64,000 bases of DNA from Anaerocolumna sp. MB42-C2 (GCF_030913705.1 NZ_CP133190.1:3928501-3992500); one strand, 5' to 3'; counted from the first letter of the stretch, positions 24,397 to 35,119 are shown. Notes: a model not told the origin generated them from the letters alone. Numbers and translations are program-made.

Positions 24397-26772
24397 ATGA
24401 TGATAAAAAAACTTAAGACTTATATAATAATTACTTTTATTCTTTATTTTCTATATGTGATTTCCGCCATCTTAAGGTTTGATAATTGGGCCAATATATT
24501 ATCTCCCTTTGTGGGTTTCCTTTCTTTTGTTGTAATTATAAGAAATTATCAGGACATCAGAAGAAAGAGAAGGGATTCTTATAAATTCATATGGTTATTA
24601 TTCGGACATGCCTGCATATCCTGGGCTATGGCAGATATGTTGTGGGCATTTTATTATTATATGCCGTTTTTTACTCCGGAGAAAAGTATTCTTCTTACCT
24701 GCCTTTATACCTTACCTAATATTTTTATCTGTGCTGCCGTAGTTTTATATGGATATCATCTCATGAAAAAATGGAACAGCCTCCAGCTCTTACTGGATTC
24801 CTGCTCCATTGCTCTCTCTCTAATTTTTTTATTTTGGATTATTTATTTTCATAAGGATTTGAATCTATATCAGATTTTATCCAATGATCGTATCATTAAT
24901 TTTGTAAATATAAACATAGATATTATTATGATCGTCAGTATAAGTATATGGTACATATCGGTGCGAAAGGGGAAGATACCGGTGCACTTAAAGGTAATAG
25001 CCTGCACAAGCTTAATGTTTTGCCTTATTGATCTGCAATATTACCACATTTATTTTAGTCATACGTATAACCCGAATTCCATGATTGACATTATTTACCT
25101 GGGGAGTTTTGCAGGAATCAGTGCAGGTGCTTTTCTTGAGTTTAAATACAGGAATTCAGATACGAAAAGTACAGGATTAGAACTGGTTTATAACGTTGGT
25201 TTTACCAGGAAACATCTGTTGTTACTGGTCTGCCCGGTGTTGGCTTTCGCCTATGAGGGTTTTATCATCCGGGACTTACTTTTCTTCCTTACAATTATCA
25301 TAATTCATCATATATTAGGAAATTACGTTAAGTTATATATTGATAATGAGCAACTTCTTATTAAAGAGAAGAAAATGAATCAGATTCTGGAGGAAAAAAT
25401 AGAGGAGAGAACAAAAGAGATTATTGAAAAAAACAAACAATTAGAAGATAAAAATGAAGAGCTTAATTTCTTGTCGAAACAGGATACGGTTACTGCGCTT
25501 TATAATAGACGTTATTTCCTGGAGTCACTGGAAGAGAAACTTAAGACCATAGGTGAGAGGGAAACTCTTGCCATTATTTTTATCGATATAGACCGGTTTA
25601 AAACTATTAATGATATGTACGGCCATCACATAGGAGATAAAGTTCTAATTGAGATTGCAAAACGTTTACAATCTTTCTCAGGGGAACATTCATTTTTGGC
25701 CAGATTAGGCGGGGATGAGTTTGTTATGTGTTTCCATGGCAGATATGGTTATGCCAATATGGAACGTATATCCAATGATATAATAAATAAATGCAGTAAA
25801 GAATTAGAAGTGGAACAATATGTATTTCATTTAACCGTAAGTATTGGTATCTCCATTTATCCTTCCGATGCTAAGGACAGAAGTACTCTTATGAGAAATG
25901 CAGATATTGCTATGTATCAGGCGAAGTTGTTAGGCAAGAACCGTTGTGTCTCCTTCGATTTAAAATATATCGAGAAGTTAAGCCGCAAAAGTGATATAGA
26001 ATATCATTTAAAAAGATTACAGTATGAGGAGGAACTTCAGGTTTATTATCAGCCTCAGTTTCGAATTACGGATAAAAAATTAATAGGTGCCGAAGCTCTC
26101 TTGCGGTGGAATAATAAGGAACTGGGATGGGTTACGCCATCCGAGTTTATACCTGTTGCGGAAGAGTTAAACATAATCAGTTCCATTGGTGAGTGGGTTA
26201 TGGAGAAGGCGGTGAAACAAATCGGTTTATGGAATCGGACCTATGACTCCAGGTTAAAAATGGGGATTAATGTTTCACCGAAGCAATTGGATCATAAAAC
26301 CTTTGTGCCAAACCTTAAGAAAGTCATGGAAGAGAGTTCGGTACCCTCAGAAGCTATTGATATCGAAATAACGGAGAGTTTAGCAATCGAGGGGGAAGAA
26401 CGGATTGAACAGATCGAGTCCATCTTCCATAGTCTTGGGATCTCCATCTCCATAGATGATTTTGGCACCGGATATTCTTCGCTTAGCTACCTGAAGTTTT
26501 TCCCGTTTGAGCGGATCAAAATAGCAAAACCGTTAATTGACACCATATCCACAGACCATTATGATCTTCAGATCGTTAAAGCAGTTATTATGTTAGCAAA
26601 ATCCCTTGGAATAAAAACAATAGCGGAGGGAGTGGAGTCTCAGGAACAATTTGATATTCTTGCTGCATTGGGCTGTGATGAGATTCAAGGATATTTCCTT
26701 GGCAGACCTGTCCCCTCGGGTCAGTTTGAAGAACTTTTTCTCAAAACTTCTAATACTAAAACGGCCTGTTAA
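24397..26772 (+). CDS. membrane GGDEF-EAL protein (c-di-GMP turnover)
   Basis: A 791-residue protein. Residues 1-310 hold about nine hydrophobic segments, a membrane sensor. A coiled coil (EEKIEERTKEIIEKNKQLED, about 325-365) leads to the GGDEF domain with LGGDEF at 437-442 and FIDIDRFKTINDMYGHHIGD before it. There is no RxxD inhibitory site at the usual place. The EAL domain follows: EALLRW (566-571), INVSP, IDIEITES, IDDFGTGYSSLSYL, EGVES and QGYFLGRP are all present, so phosphodiesterase activity is likely. The usual KID motif reads KIA. Both reactions are possible; which dominates cannot be told. AAAGGA precedes the start. Confidence 0.92.
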   Translation: MMIKKLKTYIIITFILYFLYVISAILRFDNWANILSPFVGFLSFVVIIRNYQDIRRKRRDSYKFIWLLFGHACISWAMADMLWAFYYYMPFFTPEKSILLTCLYTLPNIFICAAVVLYGYHLMKKWNSLQLLLDSCSIALSLIFLFWIIYFHKDLNLYQILSNDRIINFVNINIDIIMIVSISIWYISVRKGKIPVHLKVIACTSLMFCLIDLQYYHIYFSHTYNPNSMIDIIYLGSFAGISAGAFLEFKYRNSDTKSTGLELVYNVGFTRKHLLLLVCPVLAFAYEGFIIRDLLFFLTIIIIHHILGNYVKLYIDNEQLLIKEKKMNQILEEKIEERTKEIIEKNKQLEDKNEELNFLSKQDTVTALYNRRYFLESLEEKLKTIGERETLAIIFIDIDRFKTINDMYGHHIGDKVLIEIAKRLQSFSGEHSFLARLGGDEFVMCFHGRYGYANMERISNDIINKCSKELEVEQYVFHLTVSIGISIYPSDAKDRSTLMRNADIAMYQAKLLGKNRCVSFDLKYIEKLSRKSDIEYHLKRLQYEEELQVYYQPQFRITDKKLIGAEALLRWNNKELGWVTPSEFIPVAEELNIISSIGEWVMEKAVKQIGLWNRTYDSRLKMGINVSPKQLDHKTFVPNLKKVMEESSVPSEAIDIEITESLAIEGEERIEQIESIFHSLGISISIDDFGTGYSSLSYLKFFPFERIKIAKPLIDTISTDHYDLQIVKAVIMLAKSLGIKTIAEGVESQEQFDILAALGCDEIQGYFLGRPVPSGQFEELFLKTSNTKTAC

Positions 26773-26839
26773 ATTCATAGAAGCTTGCAACAACTGATAC
26801 TTTAGAACATGGTAAATAGTACATAAATTATAAAATTAA

Positions 26840-26891
26840 AAATTACCGTACAAGCAGTTCAGAATTATATTGCTACATGGTACGGTAATTT
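26840..26891 (+). terminator. terminator after the GGDEF-EAL gene
   Basis: AAATTACCGTAC (26840-26851) pairs with GTACGGTAATTT (26880-26891) and is followed by TT. An inner AGCA/TGCT pair shortens the loop. Confidence 0.75.
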
Positions 26892-27233
26892 TTATTTATA
26901 TTTATGTGTCAAACGATTGATATATAATATTTACGATGATGTCTGAAAATTATATAAAATTTATGAATATAGTACCGATTGATATAAAAATAACGATATA
27001 AATAAGAATATATAAAGAAATAACATGCAGTATGCATAATAAAATAAAATTTATTTAGCGGAAAAAGAACAAAATATATAACAAGCGGTTGACATATATA
27101 TTATTCAGTGTTAGTATTAAGAAACAATAACAATAACAAAAAGCAATAGCAAGCAGCAATTTACAATAATAATTTACAAACGAAATACATAACCAGGTAG
27201 ATACATCAATCTGCTATTTTAGGAGGGTGTTTT
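26892..27233. promoter_or_regulatory. upstream region of the sucrose/alpha-glucoside operon with promoter
   Basis: TTGACA at 27089-27094, 17-base spacer, TAGTAT at 27112-27117 is a plausible promoter. Downstream is an A-rich leader of about 110 bases with repeated AACAATAACAATAAC-type sequence and no stable hairpin. I looked for a LacI-type palindrome and did not find a convincing one. Confidence 0.55.
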
Positions 27234-28769
27234 ATGATAAGAAAAGAATTCGAAAGAGTATCACCCGAATCCGTAGGAATTTCCAGCAGGCATATAGAGG
27301 AATTGATATCCAGACTTGAAAGTGACCATACCGAAATGCATGGCATTATGATTATGAGATACGGGAAAGTATGTACGGAAGGCTGGTGGAATCCTTATTC
27401 TCCGGGTCTTAGACATGGATTGCAGTCATTGACGAAGACCTATGCGGCAACAGCGGTGGGCATTGCCTGTACGGAAGGCCTCCTCTCACTGGATACCAAA
27501 ATCATTGATATATTTACAGAGGAAGCACCAAAACAACCAGAGGGTAATCTGGAGAATTTAAAAGTAAGAGATGTGCTCTGTATGGGCTGCGGTATGGAAG
27601 AGATGCCGAAAGCCACGAAAAACTGGATCCGGGATTTTCTGCATATACCGGTGAAGCATACACCGGGAACAACATTTATGTATAACAGTATGGGTTCCAG
27701 TCTGCTTGGAGCTATTGTACGAAAGTTAACCGGACTTGGGTTACAGGATTATCTAAAGCCCAGACTGTTGGATAAAATCGGCATAGATGCGGATAACTTA
27801 CGCTGGTTTTATCTGCCCGATGGAATGGAAGTCGGCGGGGGAGGGTTATTTGCCACTACGGAAGATAATCTGCGCCTGATGAAACTGTATATGGACGGAG
27901 GGGTATGGGAGGGAGAAAGAATCCTGTCCGAGGATTATGTGATAAAAGCAACCTCCTTTCAAAATGCATCTGCTACAGAAGCTTTGGTAAATCCTCCCGC
28001 GACAGACAATTTTCTGGGATATGGTTTTCAGATCTGGATGTGCAAGCCGGAAGGAGTCTACCGTGCTGACGGTGCCATGGGACAGTTTGCCATCTGTTGC
28101 CCAAGGCAAGACATGATTATTGCTGTAAATGAAACCGCATTCGGTGCGGAGGGAATACAGATGACTCTGGATTATATATGGGAATTTTTGAATAAGATTG
28201 ACCCGGATATAAAGCAGTTACCGGAAGATAAGTCAGCAGAAGATAAGCTTTCTTACCGAATGTCTCATCTTTCCATCAAAAATCCGGATTATTCGCCTTA
28301 CCGAAAAGAATTTGAGAAATTCAACGGTTTACGATACATCATATCAGAGGGAAAGCCGGCATGGGAAATAAATATGATGCAGGAAATAGTAGGCGGTGAA
28401 TTTTCAGACGGAATAAAAGAGTTTGAATTTTACTTTGATAGAACAGGTGTTATGCTGCGGTTTAAGCAGGATGGGGCAGACCATATACTAAGCATTGCAG
28501 TGGATGGAAGCCGCTTTTTTAATAAATTATCCGTAAAGGGTAGTGTAGTGGATAAGGTACTAATGAGCGGGTGTTTTATAAGTGAACAGATTTTTTCGAT
28601 TACGGCAAGATGGCCAGAAACCTGTTTTGAAAAAACCTTGGAGTTTCACTTTAAGGGGGACGATCAGATTTCAATTAAAACTACTACCATGCCTTTTTGC
28701 ACCACAATTCCAGGAGGTACGTTAAAAGCAAACGATCCGGAATGGGCTTCGGCCAAAACAATGGCTTAA
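27234..28769 (+). CDS. serine hydrolase of the beta-lactamase/class C esterase family
   Basis: A 511-residue cytoplasmic protein without a signal peptide. Beta-lactamase-fold motifs: Ser65-x-x-Lys68 in LQSLTKTYAA and Tyr150 in FMYNSMGSSLLGA. The third motif is altered (DGAMGQF in place of HTG/KTG). Such intracellular members are usually esterases or amidases, not resistance enzymes. A ~150-residue C-terminal beta domain follows. AGGAGGG precedes the start. First gene of an operon with a sugar importer and sucrose phosphorylase; it may remove acyl groups from an imported glycoside (inference). Confidence 0.85.
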   Translation: MIRKEFERVSPESVGISSRHIEELISRLESDHTEMHGIMIMRYGKVCTEGWWNPYSPGLRHGLQSLTKTYAATAVGIACTEGLLSLDTKIIDIFTEEAPKQPEGNLENLKVRDVLCMGCGMEEMPKATKNWIRDFLHIPVKHTPGTTFMYNSMGSSLLGAIVRKLTGLGLQDYLKPRLLDKIGIDADNLRWFYLPDGMEVGGGGLFATTEDNLRLMKLYMDGGVWEGERILSEDYVIKATSFQNASATEALVNPPATDNFLGYGFQIWMCKPEGVYRADGAMGQFAICCPRQDMIIAVNETAFGAEGIQMTLDYIWEFLNKIDPDIKQLPEDKSAEDKLSYRMSHLSIKNPDYSPYRKEFEKFNGLRYIISEGKPAWEINMMQEIVGGEFSDGIKEFEFYFDRTGVMLRFKQDGADHILSIAVDGSRFFNKLSVKGSVVDKVLMSGCFISEQIFSITARWPETCFEKTLEFHFKGDDQISIKTTTMPFCTTIPGGTLKANDPEWASAKTMA

Positions 28770-28805
28770 TATACAGTAACGAAACAAATTTAAGGAGGAA
28801 TGAAA

Positions 28806-30335
28806 ATGAAATTAAAAAGATTTGCAGCAGTATTAGTAACCGGTTTACTAATAACTTCTTTAACAGCATGTGGCGGCGGAAAAGGTTCGTCATCCGGTAC
28901 ACAGGCATCGGGGGATGGTAATACACAGGCAGCATCAAACGCAGGCAGCGAAGATTATGATTTCTATATTTTTAATGGGAAAGGTGAATCTGCAGATGCT
29001 CTTCAGAAAGCAGCAGATGCTTATAAGGCAGCTACCGGCACAAAAGCTAAAGTATTTTCTTTAGGATCAGGAACAGATAGTACGGAACTTTTAAGAGCAG
29101 AGATGAACTCTGATCATATGCCTACGATCTTTACCGTGCAAAACGCACAAAATTTAGTTGAGTGGGTAGAGGGTGGATTTGCCATGGATCTTACCCAGGC
29201 AACTGATGAGAACTTTAAGAAGATGGCTGGTGATGTTCCGCAGAATTTCTATTTAACAAGAGATGGTTCCACGAATTACGGTATTCCGTATAACATCGAA
29301 GGTTATGGTTATATCGCAGATAAAAACATGCTGGCGGCCCTTTTTGGTGAAGATAAAGTAGAAGATTTTATCGCGTCTTATAAGACAGCAACTTATGCTG
29401 AATTTGAAGCTATGGTATTAGCAATTGATGATTATATCAAAAACGGTACTGCAGCTGATATTACCTTAAGCGGAAAAACTTTTACACTGCTTGCCGACAA
29501 ATCAGAAAAAGCAGCGAAACTAAAAGGCGTATTCTCTGTTGCAGGTGCTGAAAAATGGACTTATGGCGATCACCTTATTAATATAGCAATTGATGCGGTA
29601 TTTAAAAATTCCCTTGATGTTGCAAATGCAACAAAGGACCAGATCGAAGCAGGCAGAGGAGCATGGGAGGCTTATGCTAAATTACTGGATCTTAAGACAT
29701 CACATGCGGCTACAGCCAGAGGACCTGAATTAATCAATGCATCTACCAATGGATATGATGCAGCCGTAGCAACCTTTGCAAATGGAGAAGCAGTTTTTAT
29801 CAAACAGGGTAACTGGTGTTACACCAATATTACCAAAGCAAATCCGGAGATTGGAAGCACTTTAACATTTTTACCGATTAAACTGGATGTTACACAGGAG
29901 GATATCAAAGCAGACGGTCTGACCGTTGACCACTTAAACAGCTCGATTCCGGTATTTGTACCGATGTACTATTGTATTAATGCAAAAGCAACAGACAAAG
30001 AAAAAGCTGCGGCAGAAGCATTCTTAGCCTGGTTGAATACAACCGAAGAAGGACTTAAGTTCGTAGTGGAAGATATGGCATTCATACCATACAATGCGGA
30101 TCCGGAAGTAACAAGTGCGGGTTACAGCCTTGGCGATGACATTCTGTCTTATGTTAAAGAAGGACAGACAATTACAGATGCTTATGCAGGACTTCCCTCC
30201 GGATGGGCAACCAATGTATTTGGTCTTCAAATGCTTGAAAACTATGTAAATACTGAAAAATGGCCGGATACCGCATATTCTGATATTGCAGACTTTATCA
30301 TTAACAGCTGGGAAGAAGCAGCCGGTTTGCAATAA
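28806..30335 (+). CDS. ABC transporter sugar-binding lipoprotein (sucrose/alpha-glucoside operon)
   Basis: A 509-residue solute-binding lipoprotein. Start at 28806, 7 bases after AAGGAGG; the ATG at 28800 is too close. Signal peptide with lipobox SLTACGGG, Gly/Ser/Thr-rich linker, then the binding domain starting DYDFYIFNGKGESADALQKAADAY. Later segments such as VPMYYCINAKATDKEKAAAEAFLAWLN are typical of family 1 binding proteins. Delivers substrate to the permeases at 30436 and 31329; the ATPase is not encoded here. Confidence 0.9.
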   Translation: MKLKRFAAVLVTGLLITSLTACGGGKGSSSGTQASGDGNTQAASNAGSEDYDFYIFNGKGESADALQKAADAYKAATGTKAKVFSLGSGTDSTELLRAEMNSDHMPTIFTVQNAQNLVEWVEGGFAMDLTQATDENFKKMAGDVPQNFYLTRDGSTNYGIPYNIEGYGYIADKNMLAALFGEDKVEDFIASYKTATYAEFEAMVLAIDDYIKNGTAADITLSGKTFTLLADKSEKAAKLKGVFSVAGAEKWTYGDHLINIAIDAVFKNSLDVANATKDQIEAGRGAWEAYAKLLDLKTSHAATARGPELINASTNGYDAAVATFANGEAVFIKQGNWCYTNITKANPEIGSTLTFLPIKLDVTQEDIKADGLTVDHLNSSIPVFVPMYYCINAKATDKEKAAAEAFLAWLNTTEEGLKFVVEDMAFIPYNADPEVTSAGYSLGDDILSYVKEGQTITDAYAGLPSGWATNVFGLQMLENYVNTEKWPDTAYSDIADFIINSWEEAAGLQ

Positions 30336-30370
30336 CATAATTGTAAGTTTAAAACTAAATGCATGATAAG

Positions 30371-30397
30371 AGGGTGCGTATGTTCAATACACACCCT
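30371..30397 (+). terminator. hairpin between binding-protein and permease genes
   Basis: AGGGTGCGTAT pairs with ATACACACCCT (one mismatch) around a 5-base loop, followed at a short distance by TATAAAAAA and not by a T run. It likely stabilises the binding-protein message or partly terminates, giving the usual excess of binding protein over permease. Confidence 0.6.
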
Positions 30398-30435
30398 TTA
30401 TAAAAAAGGTAATATATTTATAAAGGAGCAGGTGT

Positions 30436-31332
30436 ATGGATAAATATTATAAAAAACGTTTAGTACCTCTTGTACTGCCGGCAGCAATTTTATTTATATT
30501 GGTTATTTTACTGCCATTTACAGTAGGTGTTATTTACTCCTTCTGCGGTTGGAGGGGAACCTATTTTGTGGGTGGAGAACATTTTTGGGATGCTTTTGTG
30601 GGTTTTAAAAACTATGCCAATGTATTTAAATCGCAAAAATTTATCAATGCTTTTACTTATACCATAGCCTTTACGCTTGTTGCGGTTATATCCATTAATA
30701 TTGTATCTTTGTTAATGGCGCTTTTATCCACAGCTCTTCATAAAGGTGCAGGTGTATACCGGACAATCTATTTCCTGCCGAATCTCCTTGGCGGGCTGGC
30801 ACTTGGATATATATGGCAGTTCATTTTTGAAATTGTATTTTCTGAGATTATTTTCAGTGAAAAAGGTTTAATAAGCCTTCCATTCTTTTGCAACATGCTG
30901 CAGAATAAATGGAAAGCAATGTTTGCGCTGGTTATTTTAGTTACCTGGCAGATGGCAGGTTATATGATGTTAATTTATACTACGGGGCTTAATAATATAC
31001 CGAAAGATCTTTCGGAAGCGGCCTCCATAGACGGAGCCGGAGTGGTGCAGAGGTTTAAAAATATAACCATACCAATGCTGATGCCGTCTTTTACTATTGT
31101 ATTTTTCCTGACCTTATCCAGATGTTTTATGCTGCTGGACCAAAACGTAGCCTTGACCGATGGTAACTTCAGTACAAGACTTCTGGCTACACAGATTTTA
31201 AGAACAACCAAAGATACCAATCCACCGGATTACGGTCTTGCACAGGCGCAGGCGGTTATCTTTTTTGTATTAATTGCGGTTGTTTCCCTGACACAGGTAG
31301 CTGTTACTAAGAAAAGGGAGGTGGAATTATGA
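30436..31332 (+). CDS. sugar ABC transporter permease, MalF type
   Basis: A 298-residue membrane protein with six hydrophobic segments (first LVLPAAILFILVILLPFTVG). EAA loop: LSEAASIDGAGVVQRFKNITIPML. AAAGGAG lies before the start. Its end overlaps the next permease by 4 bases. Pore subunit of the importer. Confidence 0.92.
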   Translation: MDKYYKKRLVPLVLPAAILFILVILLPFTVGVIYSFCGWRGTYFVGGEHFWDAFVGFKNYANVFKSQKFINAFTYTIAFTLVAVISINIVSLLMALLSTALHKGAGVYRTIYFLPNLLGGLALGYIWQFIFEIVFSEIIFSEKGLISLPFFCNMLQNKWKAMFALVILVTWQMAGYMMLIYTTGLNNIPKDLSEAASIDGAGVVQRFKNITIPMLMPSFTIVFFLTLSRCFMLLDQNVALTDGNFSTRLLATQILRTTKDTNPPDYGLAQAQAVIFFVLIAVVSLTQVAVTKKREVEL

Positions 31333-32177
31333 TATCCATGAATGGGCGCCATAAATTACTGCAGACGGTGTTACATCTTGTATTGATTATCATGGCGATC
31401 AGCACAGTTGCACCTTTAGTATTTTTGATGTTTAACTCCTTTAAATCCAATAATGAGATTGTGGCATCACCGATTGCGCTTCCGAAAGAGTGGAGTTTTG
31501 AGTATATAGCAAATGCCATAGATAAAATTAACTTTATCGGTGCATTGGGTGTTACCTTTATGATCACTTTCTGCTCCATTGCTTTGCTGGTGCTGGTGTC
31601 GTCTTTCTCGGCATGGGCTATGGTTAGAAGTAAATCGGTTGTCTCCAATATTATGTTTATGTGCTGCACCGCTGCTATGCTCATACCATTCCAGTCTTTA
31701 ATGTATCCTCTTTTGGATATCTTTGAGAAGCTGGGACTGAAAAACGTCGGCGGGCTGGTTTTAATGTATGGTGGGTTCGGGCTGAGTATGTCAGTTTTTC
31801 TATATCACGGATTTATCAAAAGTGTACCGGCCTCTTTGGAGGAAGCGGCGTTTATAGACGGGGCAAATTTATTTCAAATGTTTTTTAAAGTTGAATTCCC
31901 TTTATTAAAAGGGACAACGGTTACAGTCATAGTCTTAAACGGTATGTGGATCTGGAACGACTATTTATTGCCTTTCCTTGTAGTCGGTAACAAGGAAGGT
32001 TTTAAAACCTTAACGTTGGAATTATATTTTGCCAAGTTAACTTCCGGTCAGTACGGTAATCCGTGGGAATTAATATTTCCAGCGGTATTTATAACAATTA
32101 TACCGATTATTCTTCTCTATATCGTACTCCAGAAATATATTGTTGCCGGTGTAACGGACGGTGCAATTAAGATGTAA
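31329..32177 (+). CDS. sugar ABC transporter permease, MalG type
   Basis: A 282-residue membrane protein, partner of the preceding permease. EAA loop LEEAAFIDGANLFQMFFKVEFPLL and the C-terminal YIVAGVTDGAIKM are as expected. GGAGG lies 7 bases before the ATG, inside the upstream coding region. Confidence 0.92.
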   Translation: MISMNGRHKLLQTVLHLVLIIMAISTVAPLVFLMFNSFKSNNEIVASPIALPKEWSFEYIANAIDKINFIGALGVTFMITFCSIALLVLVSSFSAWAMVRSKSVVSNIMFMCCTAAMLIPFQSLMYPLLDIFEKLGLKNVGGLVLMYGGFGLSMSVFLYHGFIKSVPASLEEAAFIDGANLFQMFFKVEFPLLKGTTVTVIVLNGMWIWNDYLLPFLVVGNKEGFKTLTLELYFAKLTSGQYGNPWELIFPAVFITIIPIILLYIVLQKYIVAGVTDGAIKM

Positions 32178-32422
32178 AAGGGGAAATATGATTCGAATAT
32201 AATTTATATAAAATTAGGTACGTAAAACTGAAGTTGCCAGGGATTTTTGCAAAGTAAAATCCCATCATTGTGGATTGACGAATCTATGAAATCGATGTGA
32301 TATATGGTATAATTAAGAGGTATCTTAAAACCAGATAAACGATACCATCTGGATGAAATTCCGATATTGTATCAGAAAAATAAATCATCGATTCTATGCT
32401 GTGATAAATTGGGGAGGAAAAA

Positions 32423-33400
32423 ATGGCAACTTTAAAGGACGTAGCAAGAGAAACAGAACTGACGGTTAGTACCGTTTCCAGAGTACTTAATAACAGGGGA
32501 TATATCAGTGAAGAGACCCGTAATAAAGTCTATGCGGCAATGAAAAAACTGAATTACCAGCCGAATGAACTGGCGCGGTCCTTGTCAAAACGAACGACCA
32601 ACACATTGGGAGTGATTGTTCCGCATCTGGATCATCCTTATTTCTCCAAATTAATCAGTAATCTTGAAGCGGCAGCATACGAATATCATTACAAACTGCT
32701 GTTGTTTAATTCCAGGGATAAGAATGAAAAAGAAACAGAGTATCTTGAGATGTGTAAAAGTAACCGTGTAGCAGGTATTATTCTCTGTTCCGGAACCGTA
32801 GGGACAGAGGAATTTGAGGAAATCAATGTACCTTTGATTACCATTGAACGTAATCTGGAACATGGAACTGCGACAGTGGAATGCGATAATAAACAGGGTG
32901 GAAGAATAGCAGCGGCACATCTTGCCGAATGCGGGTGCAGAAATGTTATTTATATGAGTGGTCTTAAGGATATGAGTATGCCTGCAGATCAGCGTGCAGA
33001 GGGATTCGCAGAAGTATGCAAAAAAAAGGGGATTCAGAATACAGAAATTAAAACAGACTCCAAATTATATGCAACACTTGATTATAGAGAATATATTGAG
33101 CAGGTATTACTTGACCATCCGCAGACTGACGGTATATTTGCAAGCAGTGATGTAATCGCGGCCCAGGTCATTCAGGTTTGTAAAAGACGGGGAATTGATA
33201 TTCCAAAGCAGTTGAAACTGATAGGTTTTGATGATGTCAATATTGCTTCCCTTACAACTCCGAGCATTACTACGATAAAACAGCCCATCAGAGAAATGGC
33301 ATATATGGCCATATCCCTGATTGCATCATCGAATAATAATCAGATTGTACCAAGCAGAACTACTCTTCCGGTAACCTTGGTAAAACGCGAAACAACATAG
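32423..33400 (+). CDS. LacI-family transcriptional regulator
   Basis: A 325-residue repressor. The N-terminal helix-turn-helix [31 protein letters not shown] and hinge helix [10 protein letters not shown] are classical. The periplasmic-binding-protein-like ligand domain begins [17 protein letters not shown]. It lies between the importer and the sucrose phosphorylase gene, so it probably controls this operon and its own gene in response to sucrose or a breakdown product. GGGGAGG precedes the start; 245 noncoding bases upstream suggest an extra promoter. Confidence 0.92.
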   Translation: MATLKDVARETELTVSTVSRVLNNRGYISEETRNKVYAAMKKLNYQPNELARSLSKRTTNTLGVIVPHLDHPYFSKLISNLEAAAYEYHYKLLLFNSRDKNEKETEYLEMCKSNRVAGIILCSGTVGTEEFEEINVPLITIERNLEHGTATVECDNKQGGRIAAAHLAECGCRNVIYMSGLKDMSMPADQRAEGFAEVCKKKGIQNTEIKTDSKLYATLDYREYIEQVLLDHPQTDGIFASSDVIAAQVIQVCKRRGIDIPKQLKLIGFDDVNIASLTTPSITTIKQPIREMAYMAISLIASSNNNQIVPSRTTLPVTLVKRETT

Positions 33401-33423
33401 AAAACAATACAAGGATGGTATCG

Positions 33424-34860
33424 ATGAAGAAAAAATTAGATAATAAAATTATGCTGATCACATACTCCGATTCTATGGGAAAAAACTTAAAAGATTTAGA
33501 AAGGATACTTTCTGCTTATTTTAAGAAAGCTATCGGAGGATTACACATACTTCCCTTTTTCCCTTCTTCCGGTGACCGCGGATTTGCACCAATTGATTAT
33601 ACAAAAGTGGATACAGCTTTCGGTGACTGGAGTGACGTTAAAAGATTAGCAGAAGAATATTACCTTATGTTTGATTATATGATTAATCATATTTCTGCTC
33701 AGAGCAGTTATTATAAGGATTTTCTGGCCAATAAGGAACTGTCCCCATATAAAGATCTATTTATCCGGTATAAAGATTTTTGGGAAGGCGGAGAACCTAC
33801 GGAGGAACAGGTGGATGCGATTTATAAGAGAAAACCCCGTGCCCCTTATGTCGATGCTTTCTTCGCAGATGGTACAACGGAAAAGGTATGGTGTACCTTT
33901 GATGAAGAACAGATTGATATTAATGTAAAGTCGGAAGCAGCTAAGAATTTTATCCGGTCTAATCTGGTTGGTATGTGCGAACACGGTGTCGCCATCATCC
34001 GACTGGATGCATTTGCCTATGCCACCAAAAAGGCGGGAACCAGCTGTTTCTTTGTGGAACCGGATGTATGGGAACTTCTGAACGAAACAACTAAGAATTT
34101 ACAACCGTATGAAGTAGAGATCTTACCGGAAATACATGAACATTATACCATGCAGTTAAAAATTGCAGAAAAAGATTATTATGTTTACGATTTTGCATTG
34201 CCTATGCTGTTGATTCATGCACTCTATTACGGCAAAACAGAGTACTTAAAAAACTGGTTGGAAATATGCCCAAGAAAGCAGTTTACAACCCTGGATACCC
34301 ATGATGGCATCGGGGTGGTAGATGTTAAGGATTTACTTCCGGATGATGAAATCAGCAGGACTAAAGAAGATATATTTAAATTCGGTGCCAATGTGAAGAA
34401 AGTATATAATACGGCGGCATATAACAATCTGGACATATATCAGGTGAATTGTACCTATTATTCGGCACTGGGAGATGATGATGAGGCATATCTGCTTGCC
34501 AGAGCCGTACAGTTTTTTGCACCGGGGATCCCTCAGGTGTATTATGTAGGATTGCTTGCAGGTAAGAATGACCTGAAACTTTTAGAAGAAACCAAGGTCG
34601 GGAGAAATATTAACCGGCATTATTATACGGAAGAAGAGATTGCAGAAGAAGTGAAACGTCCGGTTGTAGCTAAATTACTTAAACTCATGGAATTCCGCAA
34701 TTCCTGCAAGGCATTTGATGGAAGTTTTTCCATGAGAGAATGTGCGGATCATAAACTGCATATTGTAAGGGAATTTGACGGATGTACTGCCGAGCTTCTT
34801 GCTGATTTTAAGACGAAAGAATATAAGATTCTCGTGGATGGACACCGGGAGTTAATATAA
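33424..34860 (+). CDS. gtfA: sucrose phosphorylase (GH13 subfamily 18)
   Basis: A 478-residue cytoplasmic enzyme that splits sucrose with phosphate into glucose 1-phosphate and fructose. Residues matching the characterised Bifidobacterium enzyme: nucleophile Asp195 ([13 protein letters not shown]), acid/base Glu236 ([10 protein letters not shown]), transition-state Asp294 ([11 protein letters not shown]). The acceptor-loop sequences [15 protein letters not shown] and [16 protein letters not shown] and the phosphate-side NINRHYY are kept. This favours sucrose over other alpha-glucosides, although related phosphorylases act on glucosylglycerol or glucosylglycerate. Start at 33424 because AAGG is 9 bases upstream; the ATG at 33415 abuts it. 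Follows the LacI gene by 23 bases. Confidence 0.9.
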   Translation: MKKKLDNKIMLITYSDSMGKNLKDLERILSAYFKKAIGGLHILPFFPSSGDRGFAPIDYTKVDTAFGDWSDVKRLAEEYYLMFDYMINHISAQSSYYKDFLANKELSPYKDLFIRYKDFWEGGEPTEEQVDAIYKRKPRAPYVDAFFADGTTEKVWCTFDEEQIDINVKSEAAKNFIRSNLVGMCEHGVAIIRLDAFAYATKKAGTSCFFVEPDVWELLNETTKNLQPYEVEILPEIHEHYTMQLKIAEKDYYVYDFALPMLLIHALYYGKTEYLKNWLEICPRKQFTTLDTHDGIGVVDVKDLLPDDEISRTKEDIFKFGANVKKVYNTAAYNNLDIYQVNCTYYSALGDDDEAYLLARAVQFFAPGIPQVYYVGLLAGKNDLKLLEETKVGRNINRHYYTEEEIAEEVKRPVVAKLLKLMEFRNSCKAFDGSFSMRECADHKLHIVREFDGCTAELLADFKTKEYKILVDGHRELI

Positions 34861-34891
34861 GATTATATATAATTATGTAAGGACATACATA

Positions 34892-34937
34892 AAAACATCG
34901 CTGTATCATGAATATATGATAGCAGCGATGTTTTTTT
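34892..34937 (+). terminator. intrinsic terminator of the sucrose operon
   Basis: AAAACATCGCTG...TATCAT pairs with ATGATAGCAGCGATGTTTT, followed by seven T. 31 bases after the sucrose phosphorylase stop. Confidence 0.88.
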
Positions 34938-35090
34938 GTCTTATAGAGTTTAAGTATCAGCTGCAGAGTTTGACAAATCGGAGGTTCTTAATCGAATGAA
35001 AACTGAATATCAGTTAAGCTTATATGTTAAATGTAGATAAAACAAAACACCGCAATCTATTTATTTGCAATAATATTAACTAAATCCACA

Positions 35091-35119
35091 TTGACGAAAC
35101 GAATGATCTAGAGTAAAAT
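35091..35119 (+). promoter_or_regulatory. promoter of the acyltransferase gene
   Basis: TTGACG (35091-35096), 17-base spacer, TAAAAT (35114-35119), about 100 bases before the start codon. Confidence 0.5.

Noticed and set aside
27234..28769. Beta-lactamase resistance gene
   Set aside because: No signal peptide, the third active-site motif is altered, and it heads a sugar operon; an esterase-type role is more likely.
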